Notes: generated from the letters alone by a model not told the origin. A DNA stretch of 64,000 nt from Riptortus pedestris (GCA_019009955.1 CM032230.1:26046501-26110500); one strand, 5' to 3'; shown: positions 43,546-55,589, counted from the first letter of the stretch. Translations and numbers: made by a program.

Positions 43546-44668
43546 ATTTTTTTTATTGTAGAGGTTTTGGGTTAGTTCGAGGGCATTACGAAGCTTAAAG
43601 ATTGGATTAGTCCGAGAATAGGAATTATTATTATTATTTATTTATTTTCAAACTAACCTTATAATTAACAAATATTATATAAGCTGAACTCTTTTGCTAA
43701 TGGGAAACTCAGTTAAGTAAATTAAATATTTATCAATCTGTGTGTCGAGATAGCCTTGTTTGGAATCCTTGATAAATAGCTGTATGAACGATACCAAATA
43801 TAGTTCGGGCAGAGCAGTTGTGGATAATGGTATAATTTTCAACTGGCAATAAGCAAAAAGCTATGAATAACAAAAATTAAGCTTTATATGAAACTCTTAA
43901 AAAAATCCACGTTGAATTAAAAGCTACGGCGGAATGTGGCCAGCGTGTCTGTGGGCTATAACGCTCAGGTTTTTATGTGTGTACATATTTTCGGTCGAGT
44001 GGCTGTGCGTTATTCGGCATGTTTGTTATTATTGCGAGGGGACCGTTCGAAATGAGGTCATTTTTTCAGCCCCTTTTTTTCTTCTCTCAAAGGGTATTTG
44101 ATATGAGAACTTGTTGGTGTAATCAACTGGCTTCTGGGAGAAGGCCCAATTACAGTTGGTAATTCCAGGCTCTGTCTGTGTTCCGGGTGACATGTGTCTA
44201 ATCAGACATCATATATTGCAATTTCCTCTACATTCACAAATGAAGTGCTTCCACATATTTATTCTTTTGAGTCTTTTTTGTTTTTTTATAAGAAAAATGT
44301 ATGTACTTATTTTTAAAAACAGATGTTTTCCCATCACGTGAGAACTGCCATTGTTCCTCCATGTCTTCAAATTATTCTTTACAATATCTTGTGTTATTTC
44401 TGCTCCTTGGGAATATTCCAAGATTGGATGAATATATTTTTTGTCCATCTAATTAACATGTTGCGTTTTATTGTTAAATCTTATATAATGGGTAACTGGT
44501 TTGCATGAGGCTTGGGTCTCAATATGCCTGTTAATCCCAGAGTACTGTGCCCAATATGAAATTACTAAATGTCGAACTTACTATATTATCATAAATTCTC
44601 AGATTCAAGCTGACTAGTAAACAAGGATCTTCCGTGGACAACTCATTCCCATTAGCAGCAGTACTACA
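43546..44668. other. No recognised feature
   Basis: Short frames on both strands (43977-44162 +, 44209-44448 -, 44323-44508 +) show no motif I can place. The minus frame contains HFICECRGN, faintly like LINE zinc-knuckle ends, but too little for a call. Confidence 0.35.
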
Positions 44669-44670
44669 AT

Positions 44671-45397
44671 AAAGTCAGTCACGCAGGGGCTGCGTAAACT
44701 AAGCAGATTTTCCTCATGAAGTTTTACAATAGGTTAATCTACACACTGGTATCACAACACAACCATGAGTATTAAGGGAATAAATACAAGCGGTATTAAA
44801 AAATCTTTCCTCTCACCAAAAAGAAAAACAATTACTGAAATATATCAGAATATTACATATTCATTTTATTGAAAACTATTTACTACATCTTGTACTGTAA
44901 TTTATAAGGAATCAGAATAATTGGCATCTCAATCAATCAAATTTTAGTAGTTCTTAAGACGGGAGAGGGGTCTTCAGAATATGGAAAAGCGTTCGGGGCT
45001 CAGCTTGGCCGTGCGAGTTAGGGAACTTCGAATAAAGTGGTTTATTAAATAAAGAGTATTGTTGGTGTAACATGAGTAAAAATGGGAGTTTCCTTACAAC
45101 TGAAAACTGCAAAATGCAAATATCTCGGTTAATATTCAAAATAGAGCATAATTGTATATAACTATATTTATAGCATATTTTAATTGCAATGCGGTTGGTT
45201 CTATGTATTTTTTCGATCCGATATATGATAACGGAGATATTACGAATATTCGAAAACCCTCTCCTCTAAACCCTCCCTCCCACATTTCCGAATTCAGCTA
45301 TTAACAAAGTTGATCTTTCTTTTTACATAAATCGATTAAATATCGAGCTTGATAACGACCTAACAAATATTCCGGCAGCTAGAGCGTTAACAGACAA

Positions 45398-45440
<43 letters not shown>
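44671..45440 (-). mobile_element. HINE-like element, long subfamily, ending in (TA)n
   Basis: AAAGTCAGTCACGCAGGGGC with hairpin, AAGCAGATTTTCCTC, AACAATTACTGAAATATATC near 44827, TTTTAGTAGTTCTTAAGACG near 44942, core with ATCTCGGTTAATATTC near 45121, AGAGCGTTAACAGACAAG, TA tract 45399-45438. The 5' segment is replaced by the MITE that follows. Confidence 0.75.
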
Positions 45441-45446
<6 letters not shown>

Positions 45447-45452
45447 TACATA

Positions 45453-45709
45453 TGAGGCGTTTGGTTTCAAAACCAGGTACATCCGTTTTCAAACATTTTT
45501 CAGGACTGATCAAAATATATTTCATTTTTTAAAAAAGTCAGTTTAACACATTTTCATTATCTACCGGTATTGATTTAGGAAGGATCTAGATGGTTTTGGA
45601 ACAAACGCGTCCAATACATCATTTCCGGCATTAAAAACTTATGAAAAATTAAAAAAAAAATGTTTTTGAAAAAAAACGGATGTACCTGGTTTTGAAACCA
45701 AACGCCTCA
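45453..45709. mobile_element. MITE with 37-bp perfect inverted repeats, TA-flanked
   Basis: Positions 45453-45489 and 45673-45709 are perfect inverted repeats starting TGAGGCGTTTGGTTTC. TA stands directly outside each end (45451-45452 and 45710-45711), the target choice of Tc1/mariner-type elements. The 257-bp element has no coding capacity. The arms' identity suggests youth. Confidence 0.82.
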
Positions 45710-45711
45710 TA

Positions 45712-45738
45712 TAGTGTTGTTGTTTTCGACAGGTTATA

Positions 45739-45791
<53 letters not shown>

Positions 45792-45879
45792 TTGTTGTTT
45801 TTTTGGAGTTTCGGTCAGTGTTAGTGAAAAAATCTTATGTTATTCTAATATTTCGAGAATATTTATTTTCTCAGGTACA

Positions 45880-45939
<60 letters not shown>

Positions 45940-46090
45940 TAGCAACATAGGCAATAATTGTAACAAAACACAACAATAATTCTATTGTCATACCTCTCGG
46001 TGGAAACCGTCGTCAATGGCTGATGGTTGAGTACCGCTGGCAAGCGCTTTCGATGCGATGGCATCATCTTCAAGCCTGTTAATAGTTGTA
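45712..46090 (-). mobile_element. Penelope-like or related arm sequences with hammerhead-like motifs
   Basis: GTGTTGTTGTTTTTTTGGAG and TCGGTCAGTGTTAGTGAAAA near 45810 match the arms of the element at 54040-54640. Read on the minus strand, 45849-45876 gives CTGAGAAAATAAATATTCTC then GAAA, and 46045-46075 gives CTTGAAGATGATGCCATC, GCATCGAAAGCG; both look like decayed hammerhead cores (CTGANGA, stem, GAAA). Two (TA)n tracts (45742-45788, 45886-45937) divide the region. Confidence 0.4.
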
Positions 46091-46809
46091 CTGAGTTGGT
46101 TGTCCGTCAGTCAGTAGGTTTTAAGCTCTGGTCACTGGATTAGATGAGCTATACAAGCGACTCTAACCTTCATGTGACTGTTATTCTCTTTCTTTAATGT
46201 TCACCGGCTTAAACGATTATACCCGGAGTAGAAAATAAAACTAAAAATTCATACAGTCCATTATTCATCGTGCGATCAATGCAGATGATTCGGTATGTAA
46301 TAGGGTTACCTGTTGACTGTTAACGATTATCATTGGTGAGCGGTCTATACAAATTGTTGGTACCAGAATCGAATATTGATGAAAACCACTTCGTACTCTC
46401 TTGAACGAGTTTGGATAATTCTTTTTTTTCTTCTTCGGAGAATTCTCTTGTTGGGTTCTATATTTAAATTTCGATTTCTATTCACCCACTTCAGCGGTAA
46501 TGAAATTCATGAGAAGCTTCATGTGGATTCAAAAGCACTTGATTCATAGAAGCTGGAGTACTTTTTAAAACTGTATTCCCTGTTGGTATTATCCCTTTAT
46601 TCATGTTTCCTGTTTTTGTTTTACTTCCATGTTTAATGCATCTGGTCTCATCTCTCGGCCCTTATCATACATCGAGATCACCCTGGGTGCAGGTTATCAC
46701 AGCAGAGCGTTTACAGCTCACATGTCACTTATCGGTAGTTTATTCATCGACTCCACTTTTCTCAAAATGATCTGCTGGACGGTGGAAGGTAGGTATCAAG
46801 TAGAAATGA
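46091..46809. other. No recognised feature
   Basis: Mixed-composition spacer; the 66-codon plus frame at 46629-46829 has no known domain. Confidence 0.4.
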
Positions 46810-46885
46810 ATAAGAAAGGTTCTATATAATTCTTCGATCCGACTTGTAGTAGCGGAGATAATTCGAATTTTGGAAAAATCCCCCT
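46810..46885 (-). mobile_element. HINE-like core fragment
   Basis: GGTTCTATATAATTCTTCGA and TCCGACTTGTAGTAGCGGAG belong to the family core; nothing else of this copy remains. Confidence 0.6.
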
Positions 46886-46918
46886 TTATAATTTCAAGAT
46901 CAGTATCATTAAACAAAT

Positions 46919-47364
46919 AAAAAAGTCCGTCACGCAGGCTGCGTAAACTAAGCAGATTTCCCACGTGAAGTTTTACAATAGAGAAATCTGCCTAATAATA
47001 ACAATAGAAGGAAGGTATCTCTAGACCCATTCAAGAGGGACGAATAGTTACGGAAACGGCCCGCACTAGCTCTCGGCGGATAGTCCCCAACATAGCCGAC
47101 TCCTGCCGACCAGACCACAATACAAATGCAAATATCTCGGTTAATATTCATGATACAGAATAAACGTATAGAACAATAAAAACAATATTTATAGTAACTT
47201 TAATTTGCAATAAGACTGATTCTACACAATTTTTCGATCCGACGCACAATAACTGGTCCGATTTCAGCCATTAATGAACTTGATCTTCCTTTGTACATAA
47301 AACGATTAAATATGAAGTTTGGTTACCATCAAACAAACATTGCGACCGCTGGAGCGTTAACAGT

Positions 47365-47413
<49 letters not shown>

Positions 47414-47535
47414 GAACGTACTTCATTTTCGTTATCTCCTAAGTAGGATCGATGGACATTTGAGGAAATGTTTCGAAACTCGCGTCATGAGTACGACCTC
47501 AATAGCTGATTTCCCTGAAGGGAAATCTACTAAAG
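46919..47535 (-). mobile_element. HINE-like element, complete copy
   Basis: AAAAAGTCCGTCACGCAGGC (hairpin loop shortened), AAGCAGATTTCCCACGTG, AGCTCTCGGCGGATAGTCCC, core, GCGACCGCTGGAGCGTTAAC near 47342, TA tract 47369-47408, GGATCGATGGACATTTGAGG and CTGAAGGGAAATCTACTAAAG. 617 bp. Confidence 0.85.
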
Positions 47536-47599
47536 GAATCTGAACTACTCACTTGGAAATTCTAATGCATTCAAAAATGAGTTTTAAAATTTAAATTAT

Positions 47600-47793
47600 T
47601 TATTAATGTCCATATTTTGCAACTCCGTCTAATTTGGACTTGTTTTCTACAGGATATTACCGTCTTCTTAGCCAGGGTGAGACTAAGGATTAAGTTTGTC
47701 ACTTAATAAATTTCTATTTCTGATGAGGGAATCGAACTCGCCACTCTAGGTTTACCATGTGAGATTAAGGCCAAGGCTTTAACTCACATGGCT
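47600..47793 (-). mobile_element. tRNA-derived SINE
   Basis: Minus-strand copy from its tail (TTTATTAATGTCCATATTTT) over CAGGATATTACCGTCTTCTT to the inverted B box GGAATCGAACTCGCCAC near 47727 and head TAACTCACATGGCTAACC. Target duplications were not identified. Confidence 0.78.
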
Positions 47794-47799
47794 AACCAT

Positions 47800-48297
47800 T
47801 TCAGCTATTAACGAACATGATCTTTCTTTTTACATAAAACGATTTAATATCGAGTTTGGTAACGATCAAACAAAAATTTCGACCGCAAGAGCTTTAACAG
47901 ACAAATATACATATACACACAGTTTTGAACGGACCTCATTTTTCTTCTCCTAGGTAGGATCTTTGGCGTGGGCAATGTGTTCTCTCTTATTATTATAAGA
48001 GAGAAATGAAGAAAACCATTTAATAAATGTATCAACAATTTACAATGTTTTGGGGCATTTTTGCACGAGGCACTGATTCGTTCTTTTGTCATTCTTCTAA
48101 CCTCGATGTTCAGGTTATGCACACAGTGTTGCCACTCGCTCCTACTCACTATTAAATTTTAAAGCAGGGGGGCCCCCGGTGACAGCTAGACGCAGGTTCA
48201 TATATCCGTTAACTGTTACAGATCTATAGACATTTGAGACATGTTTCAAAAATCGCGTAATGAGTACGGCCTTAAGGGAATTCTGCTAAAAAGTACG
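47800..48297 (-). mobile_element. HINE-like element, discontinuous
   Basis: Core from TTTCAGCTATTAACGAACAT (47801) through GACCGCAAGAGCTTTAAC to GAACGGACCTCATTTTT (47938), then ~250 bp of other DNA, then ATAGACATTTGAGACATG and CTTAAGGGAATTCTGCTAAAA (48297). The intervening piece is unidentified and may be an insertion. Confidence 0.6.
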
Positions 48298-48944
48298 ACA
48301 CATTTGATGTATGATGATGAACGACGTGATTTCGTGTAACGTTTGAAAGAGACTTCAGGAACTCCTCTGCTATAGTTTACAAAGATAAGCCAACCCTGTT
48401 TTTCCAACTTTCTCAGACTTTGTTGAAACAACATGGGTGTTCAGGTGTGTTGTTCTAGGGTCCTCCCTCACAGCTACTTCGTCACAGGGATAAATATTAT
48501 TCTGGTGTCGTTTATTTTCTTCTTTGAAACCCCTGGAATTATATCCAAGACAATATATGGTTTACAAGATCTAAGATAAGAGTTCACATTTCCTTCGTTA
48601 TGCCCATAATTGTTTTAGTAAAAATATTAAATGTCATGATAACGATTAAATCTTACTAAAAAATCTTCCACTAAAATCATATCGTCAAATCAAAAAATAT
48701 GTTGTGAACAAGAAAACTGATATGAGGAACTCACATGGCGTAATTACTAAATATTTATATAAACAACAAATCGATTAGATGCTCCTTCTGCAATCGATTT
48801 TTCAAAATTGAAACCTTTTTAAGTAATCGATTTTTACACTGCTCGTCACTTTAATGTGTCGATATTATCAGCTGATGAATCGAGGTACTCCTTCATACTT
48901 TCAATTTTGACGAGATGGCCTTGGAGGAAGGTACTAAAGCTAGT
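48298..48944. other. No recognised feature
   Basis: AT-rich spacer. AATCGATTTTTCA and AATCGATTTTTACA stand close together near 48793-48838; no other structure was seen. Confidence 0.45.
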
Positions 48945-49637
48945 GCTGTAATTTTTAATGAATCAGAATCATTTTTATCTCAATCTCTCAAATTTTAGTA
49001 ATCCTAGAACAAAAGAAGGGGAGGGGATCAACAAAACGTATTTGCATATATCTCACAAAGTAAAAGTTCAATGAAAACCATATTTGGTATATAACCTTGT
49101 AATGAAGGGGTTCATGAAATACCAGCGTATTATTAATATGACACTAGTAGGAGTGGGGGTTTACTGAAAGCGTAAAACTATAAAATCCAAATACCTTGGT
49201 TAATACTCATTATACGGAAAATATGTATAGATCAATGTTGATAGTAAATTTAATTTTCAATAAGATTGTTTTTTATACAATTTTTTTAACAGACGTATAG
49301 TAACAGAGATATTTTGAATTTTCGAAATTCCTACCTTCTTCTTCCCCGTGGTCTGATTTCAGCCGTTAACGAACTTGATCTTCCTTTTTAGATAAAATGA
49401 CTAAATATAGAGTTTGGTAACGATTAAACAATAATTGCGACCGCTAGTGCGGTAACTGACAAATATATATAATATATTTACATATTACATATATACATAT
49501 TATGTATATAGTTTTGAACGAACCTCATTTTCGTTATCTTGTTGGTAGGATCGATAGACATTTGAAGAAAAATTTCAAAAATCGTGTCATGAGTAAGGCT
49601 TCATTAGCTGATTTCCCTTCAGGGAAATCGGCTAAAA
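48945..49637 (-). mobile_element. HINE-like element lacking the 3' hairpin
   Basis: Long-subfamily start (GCTGTAATTTTTAATGAATC, CTCAAATTTTAGTAATCC), core, GCGACCGCTAGTGCGGTAAC near 49438, irregular TA/CA tract, GGATCGATAGACATTTGAAG and TTCAGGGAAATCGGCTAAAA. The 150-codon plus frame at 49502-49954 spans this and the next copy and is not a gene. Confidence 0.75.
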
Positions 49638-49721
49638 GTCTATTTAACGTAAATTTATTATCCAAATTCATCCGGAACATTAATTATTGTATCGACTTTA
49701 AGACCTGTGAATGTTATTATA

Positions 49722-50082
49722 AAAAGTCCGTCACTTTAATAAAAATGCCGAGATTTAATAAAAATGCAAATATCTCGGTTAATATTCAAGATCGAGGAAA
49801 AATGTATATAACAATATTTATAGTAAATTTAATTTCCAATAAGATTGATTTTGTGAAATGTTTCGATCCGACGTATAGTAACGGAGATATTTCGAATTTT
49901 CGAAAATCCTCCCCTCTAAACCCCCCCTCCCACTGGTCCGATTTCAGCCGTTAACAAACTTGATCTTTGTTTTTACATAAAACGACTAAATATCGAGTTT
50001 GGTAACGATTAAACAAAAATTGCGACCGCTAGAGCGGTAAAAGAAGACAAATGTATATATATTTATATATATATATATATAT

Positions 50083-50131
<49 letters not shown>

Positions 50132-50200
50132 CAGTTTTGAACGGACCTCATTTTCCTCATCTATTAGGTAGGATCGATGGACATTTGAAGAAAAAACACC
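49722..50200 (-). mobile_element. HINE-like element, both halves, 5' terminus lost
   Basis: AAAAAGTCCGTCACTTTAAT (hairpin and subterminal repeat deleted), CTCGGTTAATATTCAAGATC near 49772, ACGTATAGTAACGGAGATAT, GCGACCGCTAGAGCGGTAAA, TA tract 50053-50130, GGATCGATGGACATTTGAAG ending near 50192. Confidence 0.75.
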
Positions 50201-50906
50201 GGCGTTATCTACTACAATGCCCGAGCACAAGGTGACAACTCCAAATTGGATAAAGCTCTTATTTACAGGTAAAAAATAGTCATTGAGGTACTCATAAATA
50301 ATAATCATAATGAGCATTTTGCTGGCATTATTCAAAATATAAAATATATGGTCATTTATGATTGGTGTTTGTAATGCAATCTATGATACATTACAAGTTG
50401 TAGCGCTTTATCCTGTGCGTTATAAGCTGTGCGTCTTGTATTGAGACCTCTTAGAAACAATTATTTCTGCTACTAAGCGTCAGTGAATGTACTTGTGCTA
50501 ATTTTGCATGAAATGAGCATTTAGTCCTTCAGCCGCCGACAATATTGGAGTTAATTGGATTTTATAAGATTGGAGTAGAGTGGTGGTGAAGTGGTGGTCA
50601 GGCTGATAAGGAGTAGAGCAGTCAGCTGATTAACTGCTCCCAGACTCATTACAATATGGCCTGGAGCAATGTAGCTTCCCTGCTCCACTTCCCTGTCTTA
50701 TTACTTACAAATCCCATTTACATATCTATACCATATCTTTAATCTCTCATCTTCTACCTAACCCATTTGTTACAATTCGTTAATTCGAATTGGGTCAAGT
50801 TTATTTCCAGTCACTGCTTCGAAAGACATATCGTCCACATAATTGGATTCGTGTTTCAATTCAAGTCAAACGCTACGTTCATTAATATTAGAGATTTTGT
50901 TGAAAA
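50201..50906. other. No recognised feature
   Basis: 50530-50700 is less AT-rich and contains GCAGTCAGCTGATTAACTGC, a possible short hairpin. No gene is seen. Confidence 0.4.
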
Positions 50907-51660
50907 GATACTTAAAAAGTCGGTCGCGCAGGGGCTGCGTCAACTCAACAGGTTCCCCAATTCCCGGTATTACACTTGTGATTTCATAACAGCTACTGTC
51001 TGAAGGTATAAAACCAGAATATATGCATGACTCTCTTAATTCTTGAATTACCAAAATTTGCATAAAAGAACAATTGTGGCAAATCAAAGTTTAACAAGAT
51101 TGGCTCTATAACATTCTATAATCCGACTCATAGTAACAAGGATATTTTGCATTTTCTCAACCACCATTATTCCTGGCTCGACTTAAGACAGTAACAAATA
51201 TGATTTTTAAAGTTGACTGAAAAGGCTAAATATCGAGTATGGTACATAAAGTATACATTTTCGAGTAATGTACGAAAAAATCTTAAATGATGACGTCATC
51301 ACATGACGTATTTGCATGTGCCACACAAAATAATAGTTCAATGAAACCAATATTTGGTATTTATTGAAAAGGAAATATTTATTGGCCGAAAAACTAAAAT
51401 ATGGAAATATCTTGGTTAATATTCAATATAAAAGATAATATTGATATCAGAACATTCATAGAACATTACATTTACTATAAGATTGATTTTATACAACTTT
51501 TGAACCGAAGCATAACAACGGAGATACATTGAAATTCTTTCTTTCTATACACCCCTCCCACTTTTCCGATTTTATTAACGAACTTCATCTTCATTTTTAC
51601 ACAAAACGTTTAAATATCAAGTTTGGTAACAATCAGATAATTACGGCTGCTAGAGCAACA

Positions 51661-51741
<81 letters not shown>

Positions 51742-51745
51742 ATAC
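50907..51745 (-). mobile_element. HINE-like element, diverged, ending in (TA)n(GT)n
   Basis: AAAAAGTCGGTCGCGCAGGG and hairpin CGCAG-GGG-CTGCG near 50925, GGTATTACACTTGTG segment, a core interrupted by extra sequence, GATTGATTTTATACAACTTT near 51481, CGGCTGCTAGAGCAACAGGC near 51644, then a TA tract of about 60 bp and GTGTGTGTG (51663-51740). The 5' segment is missing. Confidence 0.65.
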
Positions 51746-51830
51746 AAAATATTTAGCGGATGTTATCTTATTTTGTTACAAACTTCATTTTTTGTATTGC
51801 ATAAATACCGAGTTTGGTAACAGAGAATTA

Positions 51831-52062
51831 GGGGGCTCAGGTTGGCCGTGAGAGTTAAGGCGTCGGTCTTAATTTCGCGTAATAGACCTAGAGTGACGGG
51901 TTCGATTCCCGCCCTGGGCAGTAGAATTTGATTTAGTGACGTACTCATTAAATAAACTCCTTGTGCCCACCCTGGACTAGAAAAGGGTGGTAATCTGTAG
52001 ATAATCCGTCCCGATTAGCCATAGTAGCATAAAGTGGGCGTAAATATTAATAAACAAACAAA
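51831..52062 (+). mobile_element. tRNA-derived SINE, nearly intact
   Basis: GGGCTCAGGTTGGCCGTGAG and AAGGCG (A-box region), GGGTTCGATTCCCGCCCTGG (B box near 51898), body with CATTAAATAAACTCCTTGTG and GATAATCCGTCCCGATTAGC, and an ATTAATAAAC-type tail. Flanks AACAGAGAATTA (51819-51830) and AACAGGCAATTA (52063-52074) form a 12-bp duplication with two differences. The head is closest to a tRNA-Leu-like arrangement, an inference. Confidence 0.82.
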
Positions 52063-52074
52063 AACAGGCAATTA

Positions 52075-52807
52075 AACCTCAACTCCAGGTCCATTGAACG
52101 AAATAAGTGATCTTGTTGTAAACCCCTATAAATTGTATCATTTTGGAGTTCAACTTATTTCTCCTCCACTTATTCCAGTCTTTTGTAAACAATATATGTC
52201 GTATTTGAGTCAGCAATAGATTTTGAAAAAGGTTTATAATGAAAAACAGGCCTACATTTTTAACTGTATAAAAAAGTCGAGCTTGGTTATTTTAACATAA
52301 TACGGAAGTATTAGACAGATAAAAAATAATTTTGTTGCCGTAACAGAGAACAGATCCACGTTTTCATATTTAGTGCCTTATTTGTGTAATTCTATCAAGT
52401 AAGAACAGCAAGGCAGCTTATCAACATTCTGAAATAAGGTATCCACAAAGATGAAACATTCCATCGACCAAATTAGAACTTAGTACACAGGCTGATTTGC
52501 ATAAATTACCATTCGGGCTAAGGGAGCGTTTGTTTTAGGTAACAAGTCCCCTTTGTCAGTGCTGCCCTCTTTATTCAGGCCAGTCACAATCTATACCTGC
52601 CCTGACTTATCTGCCAATCCCACCTTTCTACTAGCTGAATTAAACAGTACCTTCTCTATTCAATATCGAATTAGAACGAGGGCTTAAATTCACAGGCTAA
52701 GATAAGAATTATGGACTGAAGTCAAGCTTTTTAGTGCAGGTTTCCTCAAGGAAATCGAATGACGGGATCTTCAAAAACGTTTTAAGTGTCCATGCACCAT
52801 AACAGAT
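52075..52807. other. No recognised feature
   Basis: Unique-looking DNA without element ends or open frames of note. Confidence 0.5.
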
Positions 52808-53380
52808 GACGAAAAACAATTACTGAAATATATTAGAATAAAACATATTAATTTTATTGAATACGATTTACTATATTTAGTACTGTAATAAAAAATAATG
52901 GATCAGAATAATTTGTATCTCAATAAATCTAATTTTAGTAGTCCACGAATTTAGACGGTAAGGGGGGAGGGGTCACCAGACTATATTTGCATTTGGAATT
53001 TAAGCTTCGAATACTGTGGTCTATTATACAAGAGAGTATTGTTTATGAAACATGAGTAGAAGTGGGGGTTTGCTGAAGGATAAAACGGAAAAATGCAAAT
53101 ATCTCAGTTAATATTCAAGCTACAGCATAAATTTATAATTATATTTAAAGTAAATTTTAACTGCAATAAGATTGCATCTATTCAAGTTTTCGATCTGACG
53201 TATAATAATGGAGATATTTCGAATTTCCGAAAATCCTCCACTTTAAAATTCCCCTCCCACTGGTCCGATTTCTTGATATTTCTTTCTGCATAAAATAATG
53301 AAATATCGAGTTTGTACGATCAAAATACACTGAACGTAAATTGCGACCACTAGAGCGTTAAAAGACATATATATATATAT
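52808..53380 (-). mobile_element. HINE-like element, long subfamily, both ends lost
   Basis: AAAAACAATTACTGAAATAT, TTTTAGTAGTCCACGAATTT near 52931, AAGCTTCGAATACTG, core with ATCTCAGTTAATATTCAAGC near 53099, ACCACTAGAGCGTTAAAAG near 53345 and a short TA tract. Confidence 0.7.
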
Positions 53381-53930
53381 CAAGCTTAAAAACCCAAAAT
53401 ATTGTTTTCATTTTACTTTTACTATTTGATGTTTTACTTTATAGATTACACACTTTGTATTTGATCCAAACCGTACTCCATATTAACCGTGACGAGCAAA
53501 CTTGAAGATTTTATAATGTAATAACTAACATTCCGAATTCAGACCACTAGAAACGACTATTCGGATAATCACACATTTTCATTTTTAAAAATTTTCTATT
53601 ACGTATGCTTTCTCCAATTAGAATATTAACGGAGACATTTGTAGTAACTTAGTAACCAGTGTTCAATGAACCGGTTTTTACTCATCGGCTATTTACTTTG
53701 AGTAAGTGACCAACTTATCATCTCGTGTATAGCTTGTATTTCAGTTCCTGTCTTACATGACTTTTTTTCTAAGGGAGAAATTCAGAAAAGGTGATGAAAT
53801 GAGATGAACAACATGCTATCATTCAACGTGGAAAACTTTTCGTAGCCCATGGGGACTTGTTTTTATGATCGTGATATTTTATTTTTGCTATTTTTCTTTC
53901 TAACGATAATGCTGCCTTGTTGGGAAGCTA
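53381..53930. other. Possible HINE-like remnant and unrecognised DNA
   Basis: AAGCTTAAAAACCCAAAATA and ATATTAACGGAGACATTTG near 53621 are faintly reminiscent of the HINE-like core; the rest shows nothing. Confidence 0.35.
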
Positions 53931-53952
53931 AACACACACACACACATTAATA

Positions 53953-54004
<52 letters not shown>

Positions 54005-54034
54005 TGTTGATGTTTTCGACCCGGTTATATCGGT

Positions 54035-54640
54035 CGAAAACATCAACCATATGGTGTTGTTATTCTTTTTGAAGTTTTGGTCAATGTTGGTGAAAAAATC
54101 TTAGTTTATGCCGATATTTCAAGAATCTTTATTTTCTCTCCTTCAGGGGAAAACTAAAGATAATTAAAAACTATTACACATAACTATTGCACTGCATATT
54201 AATGGGGTTCAGGTTAGCCATGCGAGTTAAAGCGTTAACCTTTGTCTCACATGGTAAACCTAGAGTGGCGAGTTCGATTCTTGCCTGGGCAAAGGAAAGT
54301 ATTTAGTGACGAAATTCATTAAATAACGTCCTAAAATCCCACCCTGGCTAGAAAAGGGTGGTATCCTGTAGATAACCCGTCCCGATTAGCCTAAGTTGCA
54401 AAAAGTGGACGTTAATAAATAATAATAATATTGCACTTAGGACTTGGGTTATATCCCCTATAACCCCAGTTTTATATATATATAACCATAGTCCTATGTG
54501 CAATAGCTTTTAAGTATCTTCAGTCTTGCCCTGAAGAAGAGAAAATAAAGATTCTCGAAATATCGGCATAATCTAAGATTTTTTTCACCAACATTGACCA
54601 AAACTCCAAAAAGAATAACAACACCATATATATAAAGATA
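54035..54640. mobile_element. Element with long inverted arms, SINE nested inside
   Basis: The left arm (about 54050-54150) and right arm (about 54515-54635) are inverted copies of each other: GGTGTTGTTATTCTTTTTG on the left corresponds to CAAAAAGAATAACAACACC on the right, and the similarity continues for ~95 bp. Each arm carries a hammerhead-core-like motif (CTGAAGAAGAG, pairing segment, CTCGAAATATCGGC at 54529-54570; its mirror at 54115-54148). A third, more diverged arm is at 45790-45880. Penelope-like elements are known for hammerhead motifs in their terminal repeats, so they are my best guess, held loosely. Confidence 0.5.
54204..54426 (+). mobile_element. tRNA-derived SINE
   Basis: GGGGTTCAGGTTAGCCATGC and AAAGCG (A-box region), GAGTTCGATTCTTGCCTGG (B box near 54270), a complete body (GATAACCCGTCCCGATTAGC near 54372) and an AATAATAATAAT tail. 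ATTGCACT occurs behind the tail and again 10 bp before the head, so a target duplication is possible but not clean. Confidence 0.85.
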
Positions 54641-54649
54641 TAAATGGTA

Positions 54650-55589
54650 TCTTATTTGGAATCTACAAATGTTCTGAATCCGAAGCGTTGCCACCAACAA
54701 TAGATGTGCTCAAATATGTTTTATACAAGAACTCCAGATGGTTGGGCATTGTCCCTTGGAAGGAAGTCGTGATCTAAGGTCGTGCATCCAGTCTCTAGCC
54801 TATTATTTCCCCTTATATTGTTTTGAGGATTATTTTATAAATTTAATACACTACTTAATTTATATATTTTCATACTATTATGGTTTCGGCCTTTGCTTGA
54901 TTTTACTTATTTATGAACGTTCTCATTATTGAAAAATATTCTTTAACAGTTTTACTTCATGTGAGCTATATCTTCATTGAACTTGGCCTTGGATTTCTGA
55001 CGTATATATATATATCTATCATCAAGTTAAAAATTTTATTGGGATGACAGTGGTGTTGAAGAATAGAATGTATTTGAATACAATTCTCTCTAGGTGATAT
55101 TTTGCGATTCTGTTCAATCAAATACGAACAGTTTAATAACATTTTTAAGATACATTTTTAACTTGATAAAAATATAAGACAGAGATCCAGGGCCAAGCAC
55201 AATGAAAATATAGCTGTAAAGTATAAAACTGCTAAATAATATTTTTATGTCTAGAGCTAGAAAATTTTAAATATCTTTATTAATTGTAAAATAAAATAAT
55301 TACATATAAACGGGTAAAGGATGATAAAACCGTTCAAAAATATTATCAATAAATCCGCATTATTGATAATTTTTATATACTTATGTATTCAATTATTAGT
55401 AATATATTTCTCGTATAATATTAAATATTTCCTCATACCTGTTATATTTTTGGCAGAAAGCATTCGAATTGTCCTTAAATATATGGAACATGTTAAAAAT
55501 TAAATACCAATAATTAAAAACAACTTTTTATTTATTTATATTAAATAAACGCCATAGAAACAAAAAGTAAAAAAAAAATACCAGAGAAA
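54650..55589. other. AT-rich DNA; small inverted repeat at 55021-55170
   Basis: ATCAAGTTAAAAAT near 55020 and ATTTTTAACTTGAT near 55155 are inverted and enclose about 120 bp that can itself partly fold. It may be a small MITE. Otherwise nothing is recognised. Confidence 0.4.

Noticed and set aside
49502..49954. Open frame of 150 codons on the plus strand
   Set aside because: It spans the 5' end of one HINE-like copy and the core of the next; similar translations appear from other copies with stops. It is a repeat-derived frame.
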